Below, in pieces: positions 1 to 5,897 of a DNA stretch of 5,991 nucleotides. The notes beneath the pieces are model-generated. The model saw only the letters and a list, made by a program, of their open reading frames with translations, did not search any database and was not told the origin of the DNA. The stretch is taken from positions 1 to 5,991 of the forward strand of contig JAITRI010000081.1 of the NCBI GenBank assembly GCA_031288455.1. Reading direction: 5' to 3'. How positions within the stretch are numbered: position 1 is the first letter of the stretch; the number at the start of each line of letters is the position of its first letter. A program made the translations under genes and the position numbers. The DNA comes from Puniceicoccales bacterium (lineage in GTDB: Bacteria; Verrucomicrobiota; Verrucomicrobiia; Opitutales; JAIRKQ01).

Positions 1-1154
1 AACTCTATGAAATCCTTAGCCAGCTGAGGACTTTGCGATCCCCTGAAAAATCCTATGGGATCCGGAGATGGTGCACCGCCACCGATGGGCATGCAAAATC
101 TGAATCGCTTGCTCCCTCCGCGATCTTCCAAATGCTGCGCTTCGGAAAATCCGTAGAAATCAACGGCTATTCCGGCAAGACAATTGCCGGCTGAAACATC
201 AACGACTGGCCGTGTGGCAGAGTCAGTAAAATATCTACCGTTCGCTATTATCCTCTGCATCAACTTCAGTGCTTCCAGCCAACCTTGCCCGATGGCGGCC
301 TCCTCGTGTGCTTTCGCCTGTGAATCATCGGCATCGGTGCCGCACGTCACTCCTCTGAAACATTCCTGCATCTTCTGCTGCGTTAGCATGTCAAATGCCT
401 TTAGCACGGAACTGCTCTTCGTCGGATCGACGATTGCCAGTTTCCCGAAAAACTCCTGGCGGCCCAAATCATCCCATGTGCGCGGAAAAAATGTGATCCC
501 ATCCTCCAAAATTGCCTCGCTGTTGTATATTATGCCAAACGAGGAAAGTGCGCTGCCAAACCATCTGCCGACACGGTCCCACAGACGTGACCCGGCGAAT
601 GTCTCCGGAATCGTGTCGTCGGTGAACAGGTCCGGACGTTCCTGCAGCAGCCCGCACGGCACAAGATTTCCCTTGGACGCTTGGATCTCCGACTCGACCA
701 ACCCGGCACCAAACATAATGTCTATGCCGCAGCCGACGTTGGATTTAAAAAATTCTCTCGACACTTCGGCAACTAGGGAATCTCCATCCAGCATCTTTTC
801 GGATCTGGCGGAAAATGCAGCCGCAGCGGAGGAATTCCATTCGCGGTGCAAATTTTCCGTCCAATGCAGTCGGAAATTATTCGCATAGACGGATTCAACG
901 TATCTGGCAACATCCCTTCCTCCGCCGTGGTACCTCCAGTCGACGTTGACCTCTTTCCCAGTTTTCGCCTTGTACCACTTCTTGAATCCGGCACCATACT
1001 CCCGCCGCAGAGATTCATTGTGCGGAGTTATCACAACCAGCGTTTCCACGCCGTGCACTGGAATGACGCTGCTGTTTTTCTCCCTGAAAACAAACGGAAC
1101 GCCCACCACCGCGGCAACCAGAATGACGATCAGAAATTTTTTTGCCTCAAACAT
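1..1154 (-). CDS. ABC transporter extracellular solute-binding protein, partial (C-terminus off the left edge)
   Basis: The frame is open from ATG at 1154 to the window edge, giving 384 codons without a stop. It therefore continues to the left and the C-terminus is missing. The product begins MFEAKKFLIVILVAAVVG: a short charged start, then a hydrophobic segment at about residues 7-23. There is no lipobox cysteine, so I read it as a signal anchor or uncleaved signal peptide of a periplasmic binding protein. The body looks like a family-1 solute-binding protein, with an early strand LVVITPHNESL, the segment YHGGGRDVARYV, then FGIIYNSEAI and PRTWDDL in the middle, typical of the Fe(III)-type/COG1840-like group. 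A GAAAG ribosome-binding stretch lies directly before the ATG. The gene starts 7 bases after the stop of the ABC ATPase gene, so the two are almost surely co-transcribed and form one importer. Six cysteines in the visible part could form disulfides. The substrate is unknown; iron, polyamine and phosphonate importers are all possible. Confidence 0.85.
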   Translation of the reverse strand, partial: MFEAKKFLIVILVAAVVGVPFVFREKNSSVIPVHGVETLVVITPHNESLRREYGAGFKKWYKAKTGKEVNVDWRYHGGGRDVARYVESVYANNFRLHWTENLHREWNSSAAAAFSARSEKMLDGDSLVAEVSREFFKSNVGCGIDIMFGAGLVESEIQASKGNLVPCGLLQERPDLFTDDTIPETFAGSRLWDRVGRWFGSALSSFGIIYNSEAILEDGITFFPRTWDDLGRQEFFGKLAIVDPTKSSSVLKAFDMLTQQKMQECFRGVTCGTDADDSQAKAHEEAAIGQGWLEALKLMQRIIANGRYFTDSATRPVVDVSAGNCLAGIAVDFYGFSEAQHLEDRGGSKRFRFCMPIGGGAPSPDPIGFFRGSQSPQLAKDFIE

Positions 1155-1161
1155 CTTTCTT

Positions 1162-2235
1162 TCAATGCGTCTCCAATATCACGACATCTTCGTGTGAAAC
1201 GTGTGCGTACAGGCGCGAATGTCTGACGTTTGCGAAGTGACTGGGATTTATCTCGGAAATGCGCAGAATAACTCCACTTTTTTCAAACTCATAGTGCGCA
1301 ACTTCTCCGAAATATGTCACGTTTCCTATCACACCATCGATGCTGTTGCCAATCGCCGGTAATCCGCTCAGCTTGAGACATTCCGGACGCATGGAAAGGT
1401 GAACCTTTTTCCCTGGCCTCGGATCTTTTCCTCCGGAACCGAGAACGCCGCGGAAATTCCCGATCTTTGTTCGCACTATCGCTTCCCCGGATCCCACCTG
1501 CACTATTACTCCGTCGATAATATTCGTCTCGCCTATGAATTCCGCCGTGAAGCGCGTGCTCGGGAATTTATACAGCTGCACCGGCGTTCCGATTTGATCG
1601 ATTTTCCCACCGGACATCACCGCGATTTTATCCGCAATCGACAGCGCATCCTTTTGGTCATGGGTAACGTATATTGTTGTCAGATTATGTTCCTTGCAAA
1701 TGTTCCGGATTTCGCAGCGCATGTCATTGCGCAGTTGCGCGTCCAAATTTGACAGCGGCTCATCCAGCAGCAAGCAGCGCGGTCTGATGACAAGCGCCCT
1801 TGCGAGAGCCACACGCTGCTGCTGTCCGCCGGACAACTCATTCGGCTTGCGCTGCGCACATTTATCCAACTGCACCTTAGACAATATGTCATGGACAGAG
1901 TTTCTTATGCTTTCGCTCGACATTCCATTGTTTTCCAATCCAAATGCGACGTTTTGAAATACGGTCATGTGCGGCCACAGGGCGTAATTTTGAAACACCA
2001 TTCCAACTCTGCGCCTGTGCGTCGGAATGGAGGTGACGTCATTTTTTCCGAATACTATGCGACCACTGTCCGGCGCGCAAAATCCGGCAATTGTGCGCAG
2101 CAGCGTTGTTTTTCCGCAACCGCTTGGGCCAAGCAAAAAAAACAGTTCCCCGCCCGTAACGTGCAGCGCAACATTATCAAGCGCAACAGTATTCCCAAAA
2201 TTTTTAGTTAGGTTTTCGATCCATATGTCGATCAT
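1162..2235 (-). CDS. ABC transporter ATP-binding protein (Fe(III)/polyamine-type importer, with TOBE domain)
   Basis: This 357-aa cytoplasmic ATPase would energise an ABC importer. All nucleotide-binding motifs are present: Walker A GPSGCGKTT (36-44), Q-loop VFQNYAL (80-86), signature LSGGQQQ (134-140), Walker B CLLLDEP (154-160), D-loop SNLD (162-165) and switch His192 in VTHDQ. Residues from about 240 to 350 form the C-terminal TOBE-like regulatory region, including SMRPECLKL. Length and layout fit the FbpC/PotA/UgpC class. I chose ATG at 2235 because the product then begins MIDIWIENLTKNFG, the normal start of this family. The frame stays open up to 2379, but the extra 48 residues look non-homologous and cover the intergenic region. 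No clear Shine-Dalgarno sequence precedes 2235. It is the first gene of a minus-strand operon, with the solute-binding protein 7 bases downstream. The substrate cannot be deduced from the ATPase. Confidence 0.93.
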   Translation of the reverse strand: MIDIWIENLTKNFGNTVALDNVALHVTGGELFFLLGPSGCGKTTLLRTIAGFCAPDSGRIVFGKNDVTSIPTHRRRVGMVFQNYALWPHMTVFQNVAFGLENNGMSSESIRNSVHDILSKVQLDKCAQRKPNELSGGQQQRVALARALVIRPRCLLLDEPLSNLDAQLRNDMRCEIRNICKEHNLTTIYVTHDQKDALSIADKIAVMSGGKIDQIGTPVQLYKFPSTRFTAEFIGETNIIDGVIVQVGSGEAIVRTKIGNFRGVLGSGGKDPRPGKKVHLSMRPECLKLSGLPAIGNSIDGVIGNVTYFGEVAHYEFEKSGVILRISEINPSHFANVRHSRLYAHVSHEDVVILETH

Positions 2236-2334
2236 CAGTGTGGCACTTGTTGCAGTTATGGATCGCGTTGTCAAAATAATTTTATCGCATGCCGTCCCGC
2301 TGACGTGTGACGCACATGCAACCGAGATTTCGCG

Positions 2335-2362
2335 ATGAAAATTTTTCAAAAAAATGTATAAT
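2335..2362 (+). promoter_or_regulatory. Candidate sigma-70-type promoter of the gene at 2396
   Basis: A perfect -10 hexamer TATAAT lies at 2357-2362. A 4/6 match to the -35 consensus (ATGAAA, 2335-2340) lies 16 bases upstream. Transcription would begin near 2369, giving a leader of about 27 bases before the first ATG at 2396. A second possible pair, TTGACA at 2368-2373 and TAGGAT at 2392-2397 (18-base spacer), would place the RNA start after that ATG and favour an internal start such as 2408 or 2423. The region is divergent, so it should also hold the ABC operon promoter on the minus strand. I could not find a convincing one there. Confidence 0.45.
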
Positions 2363-2395
2363 ATTTCTTGACATGCCAAATGCTGTCAGCATAGG

Positions 2396-3235
2396 ATGCC
2401 CAGCCCTATGGTAAATGCGAGTATGAAAGGACAGTCATCGGGGGTTTGTAATGTATCAAATGTGCAACAAGTTGGTGGTAAGTCATCCATGACACCTGTT
2501 GCGCTAGGCGCCTATGGTGGAGGCTTGAAGAAGCTCCTGGAAGATACTAGTAGGAATGAGTGCGATACGACTGACAGGTACGATAACAGCTGTGGATTTT
2601 GTTCGCTTGCGCTTCAGACCGGGGATAGCCCCAAAAAAATACATAAGATGACAGAGGTGCAGCACCCGAGTATATATGAGCTATACGTTACAGTGCTGCG
2701 AGCGGCAGAGCACTATAAGGTCCCACTGGTTTTGATTAAATACAAAGAGAATAAAAGCAAAGAGAATCAAATAATAGATGCCACCGTGTATATGCCAAGT
2801 GGTCGCATATTGACATTCGGAGAAGAATCAAATCTTAACGGAAACTTTGCCTGTGCGCTGTACGCAGACATCAAACCTGACTATAGACAGCTGCCAATAG
2901 TGGAAGCCAGAGAGACTATTCTGGATGTCGCGGAAGTCATTGGCTTTGACGAAAAAATCATTTGGGATGCGACCGTAGGAGAAGTTCTGGTTGCTATTTT
3001 GTCAAAGCGTTCGACGCTATGTCTTTTGCAGTATGGTAACCGCATTAGGGCTGGTAAGTCACTCTTGCGTGAAGTCGACGATAAGGTGTCCTCCAATTCT
3101 CTTGTAAATCGTTCCGTTACCACTGTCACATCCGCGAATAATGTTAAAGGAGATGCGGGGCCTGTGAATGATAGTGACGAAAAAAAAGAAAAAGCGAAAG
3201 GAGCGCAGAATACTGAAAGTCTTTCTAACAGATAA
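2396..3235 (+). CDS. Hypothetical protein of unknown family, with CxxC motif and low-complexity ends
   Basis: I do not recognise this 279-aa protein. It has three parts. Residues 1-85 are rich in Ser/Gly/Thr and contain cysteines at 18, 56, 66 and 69, the last two forming CGFC. Residues 88-228 look like a folded alpha/beta core (YELYVTVLRAAEHYKVPLVL, then a strand-rich stretch, then ILDVAEVIGFDEKIIW). Residues 230-279 are a hydrophilic Ser/Thr/Asn/Lys tail with a DEKKEKAKG run. There is no signal peptide and no membrane segment, so it is probably cytoplasmic, or exported by a route without a cleaved signal. The start is uncertain: ATG 2396 is the first, with 2408 and 2423 as alternatives, and none has a good ribosome-binding site. 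The reading frame is intact and has an upstream promoter candidate, so I believe it is real. It is more AT-rich than its neighbours: a 120-base sample at 2701-2820 is 40% GC, against 49% at 3601-3720 in the next gene. This could mean transfer or relaxed selection. Confidence 0.7.
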   Translation: MPSPMVNASMKGQSSGVCNVSNVQQVGGKSSMTPVALGAYGGGLKKLLEDTSRNECDTTDRYDNSCGFCSLALQTGDSPKKIHKMTEVQHPSIYELYVTVLRAAEHYKVPLVLIKYKENKSKENQIIDATVYMPSGRILTFGEESNLNGNFACALYADIKPDYRQLPIVEARETILDVAEVIGFDEKIIWDATVGEVLVAILSKRSTLCLLQYGNRIRAGKSLLREVDDKVSSNSLVNRSVTTVTSANNVKGDAGPVNDSDEKKEKAKGAQNTESLSNR

Positions 3236-3252
3236 TTGTGTCCGTTGAACCG

Positions 3253-3272
3253 AAAGCAAAATTAATTGCTTT
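3253..3272 (+). terminator. Weak inverted repeat after the hypothetical gene, possible terminator
   Basis: AAAGCAA (3253-3259) and TTGCTTT (3266-3272) form a 7-bp stem with a 6-base loop, 18 bases after the stop codon. The stem is AT-rich and is followed by GCATTTTCTGGGGTTTT rather than a clean T-run. It may attenuate transcription into the reductase gene, or it may be chance. Confidence 0.25.
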
Positions 3273-3307
3273 GCATTTTCTGGGGTTTTATTTATCCCGG
3301 GTCAGCT

Positions 3308-4423
3308 ATGGTGTGCGATAGAAATAATCCGTTTTTGGCGAGATTGAAGGCGCGCTCGAGAGTAACTGCGCCCGGAAGTGATAAAAATGTTCAGCATTTG
3401 ATTTTCGACACCAGTGGAGGGGATGTGCACTATGGGTGCGGCGATTCCGTTGCCATCATGCCGAAAAACAATGCCGCTGCGGTGTCTGATATTTTGGGTT
3501 TTCTCGGCATCAGTCCCGATGCGATGGTAAATGTTGGAAATGCTGCGATGGTCAGCATTTTTTCGGCGCTGGTGGAGAATTTTTGTGTGACGCATCTGCC
3601 GCAGAAGTTTTTCGAGTGGTTTTCATCCGTCGCTGCAGACGTTGGCGGTGAGCAGCTGGAAAAGTTGAAGACGTGTTCTCTCGTGGAAATTTTAGCGAAA
3701 CATAGGCCGAAACTGCCCATTGGAGCCGATGAGTTGCTGCCAAATCTGCGAAAATTGACGCCGCGCATGTACTCCATTGCATCGTCGCCGCTGGCATATC
3801 CGGATGAGATTCACATCGTGGTGAATGTCGTCAGCCATGCGGATGAATTCGGAAATATTGTTCCCGGAGTTGCCTCCTCGTATCTGGCGAATGGCATGCG
3901 CGTTGGGATTGATGCGGCGAGCATTTTCGTTGTAAAGTCGATGTTCGCGCTTCCGACCGATGCGAGCACTAGGCTGATAATGATCGGCCCAGGGACCGGA
4001 ATCGCCCCCTTTCGCGGATTTCTACAGGAAAGGCAGCATTTGAGAAATAATGGCACTAAAACCGGCGACAGTTGGCTATTTTTCGGTGACAGGCACGCCG
4101 CCACGGATTTTTTGTTCAGGGATGAAATTTTAGGATTTAAAGATTTAGGAGTTTTGACGAAATTGGACCTGGCATTTTCGCGTGACCAGGAGGATAAGGT
4201 ATACGTTCAGGACAGAATTCTTGAAAATCGCGAGGAACTTTGGGAGTGGATCACAGAAGGTGCCTACGTTTACGTCTGCGGCAATGCGTCGCGCATGGCG
4301 GTGGATGTGGACAACGCGCTCAGGAGGGTTGCGATGGATGTCGGTGGCATGGACGCCGAACGGGCGGATGACTTTTTCAAAACACTCAAACGCGACAGGC
4401 GCTATCGGCGCGATGTGTACTGA
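3308..4423 (+). CDS. cysJ: Sulfite reductase flavoprotein-like FAD/NADPH oxidoreductase without flavodoxin domain (CysJ-type)
   Basis: This 371-aa protein matches the FAD- and NADPH-binding part of the CysJ/cytochrome P450 reductase family, which passes electrons from NADPH through FAD. Visible motifs in order are the connecting/FAD region with YGCGDSVAIMPKN (42-54), the FAD-binding RMYSIASS (153-160), GVASSYLA for the FAD pyrophosphate (187-194), the NADPH-binding GPGTGIAPFRGFLQERQ (227-243), FFGDR (258-262), AFSRDQ (289-294), YVYVCGNASRMA (320-331) and the C-terminal RYRRDVY, as in CysJ. The N-terminal FMN flavodoxin domain of full-length CysJ (about 600 aa) is absent. Electrons must pass directly, or through a separate carrier, to the acceptor, which is likely a sulfite reductase hemoprotein encoded elsewhere. 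Short forms of this kind are, to my memory, found in Verrucomicrobiota. ATG 3308 is chosen because MVCDRNNPFLARL starts like the family. A TTG at 3266 would add 14 unconvincing residues. No strong ribosome-binding site is visible. Confidence 0.88.
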   Translation: MVCDRNNPFLARLKARSRVTAPGSDKNVQHLIFDTSGGDVHYGCGDSVAIMPKNNAAAVSDILGFLGISPDAMVNVGNAAMVSIFSALVENFCVTHLPQKFFEWFSSVAADVGGEQLEKLKTCSLVEILAKHRPKLPIGADELLPNLRKLTPRMYSIASSPLAYPDEIHIVVNVVSHADEFGNIVPGVASSYLANGMRVGIDAASIFVVKSMFALPTDASTRLIMIGPGTGIAPFRGFLQERQHLRNNGTKTGDSWLFFGDRHAATDFLFRDEILGFKDLGVLTKLDLAFSRDQEDKVYVQDRILENREELWEWITEGAYVYVCGNASRMAVDVDNALRRVAMDVGGMDAERADDFFKTLKRDRRYRRDVY

Positions 4424-4689
4424 TGTTCGCTTGTGCTTTCCAATGGAGTAATTTTGCGCATGTGGCGGCTGTGTGTTGCGCCGCTATTGCCGTGGAAGGT
4501 GGCAATTGCGGGCGACGGAGGCGCATGCGAAATTTTATCTGATTTTTGTGGACAATGCGCATGGAATTACCATCACACGTATAATGTTTGAGGCGGCGAG
4601 AGCATGCGGTTGTGCTGTGACTGTGGATTGCGCGCAATTTAGTGCGTTTTCGCCGTGCGACTAGTGTGTATCATTTGAAAAAAAAATTT
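4424..4689. other. Intergenic region between the reductase gene and ndk, no convincing gene
   Basis: This 266-base stretch holds only short overlapping frames: a 43-codon frame from ATG 4460 and a 63-codon frame from TTG 4473. Neither has a ribosome-binding site or any recognisable domain, and I do not call them. A perfect TATAAT at 4580-4585 could be a -10 element for ndk, with RNA starting near 4592 and a leader of about 98 bases. No good -35 lies 16-18 bases upstream, so this is weak. A short inverted repeat (GCGGC 4465-4469, GCCGC 4480-4484) lies 41 bases after the reductase stop and lacks a T-run. Confidence 0.4.
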
Positions 4690-5088
4690 ATGGAACAGTC
4701 ATTGGTTATACTGAAGCCGGATTGTGTGAGCAGGGGGCTTGTGGGAAATGTAATTAGCAGGCTTGAAAATGCAGGGTTGAAGATTGCCGCGTGCAAAGTC
4801 ATGGTGCTTGGCGATGCGCTGCTGGCGGAGCACTATTCCCACTTGACACATCTGCCATTTTTTCCGGAAATTGTGAAATTTATGAGCTCCGGACGGGTCA
4901 TCATAATGGTGATGGAAGGCGAAAATGCGGTCGATAGGATAAGAGCATTGCTCGGGCCGACGGATTCGCAAAAGGCCCCATCTGGCACCATTCGCGGTGA
5001 TTTTGGGCTCGATAAGATGCGCAATGTGGCGCATGCGTCCGACAGCGGAGATGCCGTTGGAAAGGAAATCGCCAGATTTTTCGGGTGA
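4690..5088 (+). CDS. ndk: Nucleoside diphosphate kinase
   Basis: The product transfers the gamma phosphate from ATP to nucleoside diphosphates through a phosphohistidine, balancing NTP and dNTP pools in the cytoplasm. The 132-aa sequence begins MEQSLVILKPD with Lys9 of the KPD motif. Tyr49 lies in AEHYSHL, Thr91 and Arg102 in the GPTDSQKAPSGTIRGDF block, and catalytic His115 in NVAHASDS. Every active-site residue I can place is conserved. ATG 4690 is chosen because homologues start here. The frame is open to 4642 upstream, but those 16 residues are not family-like. The start lacks a Shine-Dalgarno sequence and is preceded by an A-rich run. The protein ends at EIARFFG, about 8-10 residues before the usual C-terminus of a roughly 140-aa Ndk, followed by two in-line stops (TGATGA). 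The core fold should be complete, but the tail that helps subunit contacts in some homologues is missing. Confidence 0.95.
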   Translation: MEQSLVILKPDCVSRGLVGNVISRLENAGLKIAACKVMVLGDALLAEHYSHLTHLPFFPEIVKFMSSGRVIIMVMEGENAVDRIRALLGPTDSQKAPSGTIRGDFGLDKMRNVAHASDSGDAVGKEIARFFG

Positions 5089-5100
5089 TGAACATTTGCT

Positions 5101-5164
5101 TGCGCCGCCACGGATCGAGTGCGGTGTGAGATGTTGATCATTTGCATTGAGTCGGAGCGGCGCA
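5101..5164. repeat. 8-bp inverted repeat between ndk and tRNA-Leu
   Basis: TGCGCCGC (5101-5108) and GCGGCGCA (5157-5164) are perfect reverse complements separated by 48 bases, starting 12 bases after the ndk stop. The right arm is followed by TTCTTTCT. It might act as an ndk terminator with a large loop. The loop is long and the T-run is broken, so function is unproven. Confidence 0.3.
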
Positions 5165-5219
5165 TTCTTTCTATTGTGGCAATGTTTAGCTGCGTGCGTG
5201 CTGCGTTGGCTGGCTGATT

Positions 5220-5304
5220 GCTCGAGTGGTGAAATTGGTAAACACGCCAGACTTAGGATCTGGTGCCTAGCGGCTTGAGGGTTCGAGTCCCTCCCCGAGC
5301 ACCA
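5220..5304 (+). tRNA. tRNA-Leu (anticodon UAG)
   Basis: This is an 85-base class II tRNA with the long variable arm expected of leucine tRNAs and an encoded CCA end (5302-5304). The anticodon arm is CCAGA (5247-5251), loop CTTAGGA (5252-5258) and TCTGG (5259-5263). It reads anticodon TAG at 5254-5256, which decodes CUA and, by wobble, other CUN codons. The T arm is GAGGG/CCCTC around TTCGAGT. The acceptor arms are GCTCGAG at the 5' side and CCCGAGC at the 3' side. They pair at six of seven positions, with A6 facing C67. It lies 131 bases after ndk. No clear promoter is visible, so it may be read from upstream. Confidence 0.97.
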
Positions 5305-5365
5305 AAACTATTGAATTCGCAGCAGAAAATTAGGGGCGGGCCCAATAAATTTAGAGAAAAGAGAC

Positions 5366-5392
5366 GGAAGCTCGCGAAAAAATGCGACTTCC
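5366..5392 (+). terminator. Stem-loop downstream of tRNA-Leu, possible terminator
   Basis: GGAAG plus TCGC (5366-5375, with C5371 bulged) pairs with GCGA plus CTTCC (5384-5392) around an 8-base A-rich loop, giving nine base pairs. It begins 61 bases after the CCA end. A T-run follows only at 5411-5416, too far for a standard intrinsic terminator, so a processing or stabilising hairpin is equally possible. Confidence 0.3.
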
Positions 5393-5530
5393 ATCAAAAA
5401 GCACCGCGCGTTTTTTGTTTACGCCTCCGGAGGGCCGGGGCGCAGCCCCTGCACCCGCCGCATCCGCTTCGCTGATGCGGAGCGCTTGGCGCGAGGTGGC
5501 GAAGGTGCCCAGTTTTTATGCCTCCGGCAG

Positions 5531-5549
5531 GCAGGGGCGTAGCCCCTGC
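5531..5549. repeat. Hairpin A of repeat unit 2
   Basis: GCAGGGGC (5531-5538), loop GTA, GCCCCTGC (5542-5549): a perfect 8-bp stem with a 3-base loop. The same element in unit 1 is GGGGC-GCA-GCCCC (5437-5449). In unit 3 it is GCAGGAGC-GCAA-GCCCCTGC (5628-5646) with one A-C mismatch. Confidence 0.85.
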
Positions 5550-5554
5550 ACACG

Positions 5555-5576
5555 CCGCATCCGCTTGCGGATGCGG
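5555..5576. repeat. Hairpin B of repeat unit 2
   Basis: CCGCATCCGC (5555-5564), TT, GCGGATGCGG (5567-5576): a perfect 10-bp palindrome. Unit 1 keeps only the outer 7 bp (5458-5464 with 5474-5480). In unit 3 the right arm is GCGGGTGCGG, where the single change leaves a G-U pair in RNA. Confidence 0.85.
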
Positions 5577-5707
5577 ACCGCTTCGCGCAAGATGGCGGAG
5601 GTGCCTTATTTTTATGCCTCCGGCTGGCAGGAGCGCAAGCCCCTGCACCCGCCGCATCCGCTTTGCGGGTGCGGACCGCTTCGCGCGCGAGGTGGCGGAA
5701 GTCTCCT

Positions 5708-5897
5708 GGCACACAAGAGGCGGAAATCGTCGGAAAATCACAACCAAAAATAAAATCGTCGGAAAGCTAAAAACACTGGCGCCGTGGACTTTTCTATAAA
5801 AATACGGCGCAGGGCACTTCAGTGGCAACAGAGGAGCTGCGATTTTCCTAGGAGCCGGTTTGTTTAAATTAAATTTTCTCTGCGCCGACTTATTTGC
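5708..5897. other. Non-coding spacer between repeat units, with short repeats
   Basis: I see no gene in this AT-richer stretch. A 13-base direct repeat AAATCGTCGGAAA occurs at 5724-5736 and 5753-5765. GCGCCGT (5779-5785) and ACGGCGC (5804-5810) form a 7-bp inverted repeat around an AT-rich 18-base loop. Confidence 0.5.

Larger units (their letters stand above)
5423..5707. repeat. Three tandem copies of a ~96-base GC-rich double-hairpin repeat
   Basis: Units start at 5423, 5520 and 5616, each with GCCTCCGG, and are 97, 96 and about 92 bases long. Units 1 and 2 end in a GTGCC, T-rich, TAT junction. Each unit carries hairpin A, GGGGC-loop-GCCCC, extended to GCAGGGGC/GCCCCTGC in unit 2. Each also carries hairpin B, CCGCATC...GATGCGG, which reaches 10 perfect base pairs in unit 2. 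A block like GCGCGAGGTGGCGGAGG follows. Units differ by scattered substitutions, so the duplications are not brand new. Apparent long frames on both strands across this block (for example 5382-5753 plus, 5394-5972 minus) encode Pro/Ala/Arg-rich repeats and are by-products of composition. I call no gene here. Confidence 0.9.

Noticed and set aside
184..888. Plus-strand frame of 234 codons opposite the solute-binding protein gene
   Set aside because: It is antisense to a clear transporter gene, has no ribosome-binding site and is rich in Ser/Cys/Pro as expected from a shadow frame.
2236..2379. N-terminal extension of the ABC ATPase to ATG 2379
   Set aside because: The extra 48 residues do not resemble the family, while MIDIWIENL at 2235 is the standard start. 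The extension would also overlap the divergent promoter region.
3266..3307. TTG start for the reductase adding 14 residues
   Set aside because: The residues are hydrophobic and unlike the family. The codon lies in the right arm of an inverted repeat, and ATG 3308 gives a typical N-terminus.
4460..4664. Small frames upstream of ndk (43 and 63 codons)
   Set aside because: No recognisable domain, no ribosome-binding site, and one starts at TTG. They are of the length expected by chance.
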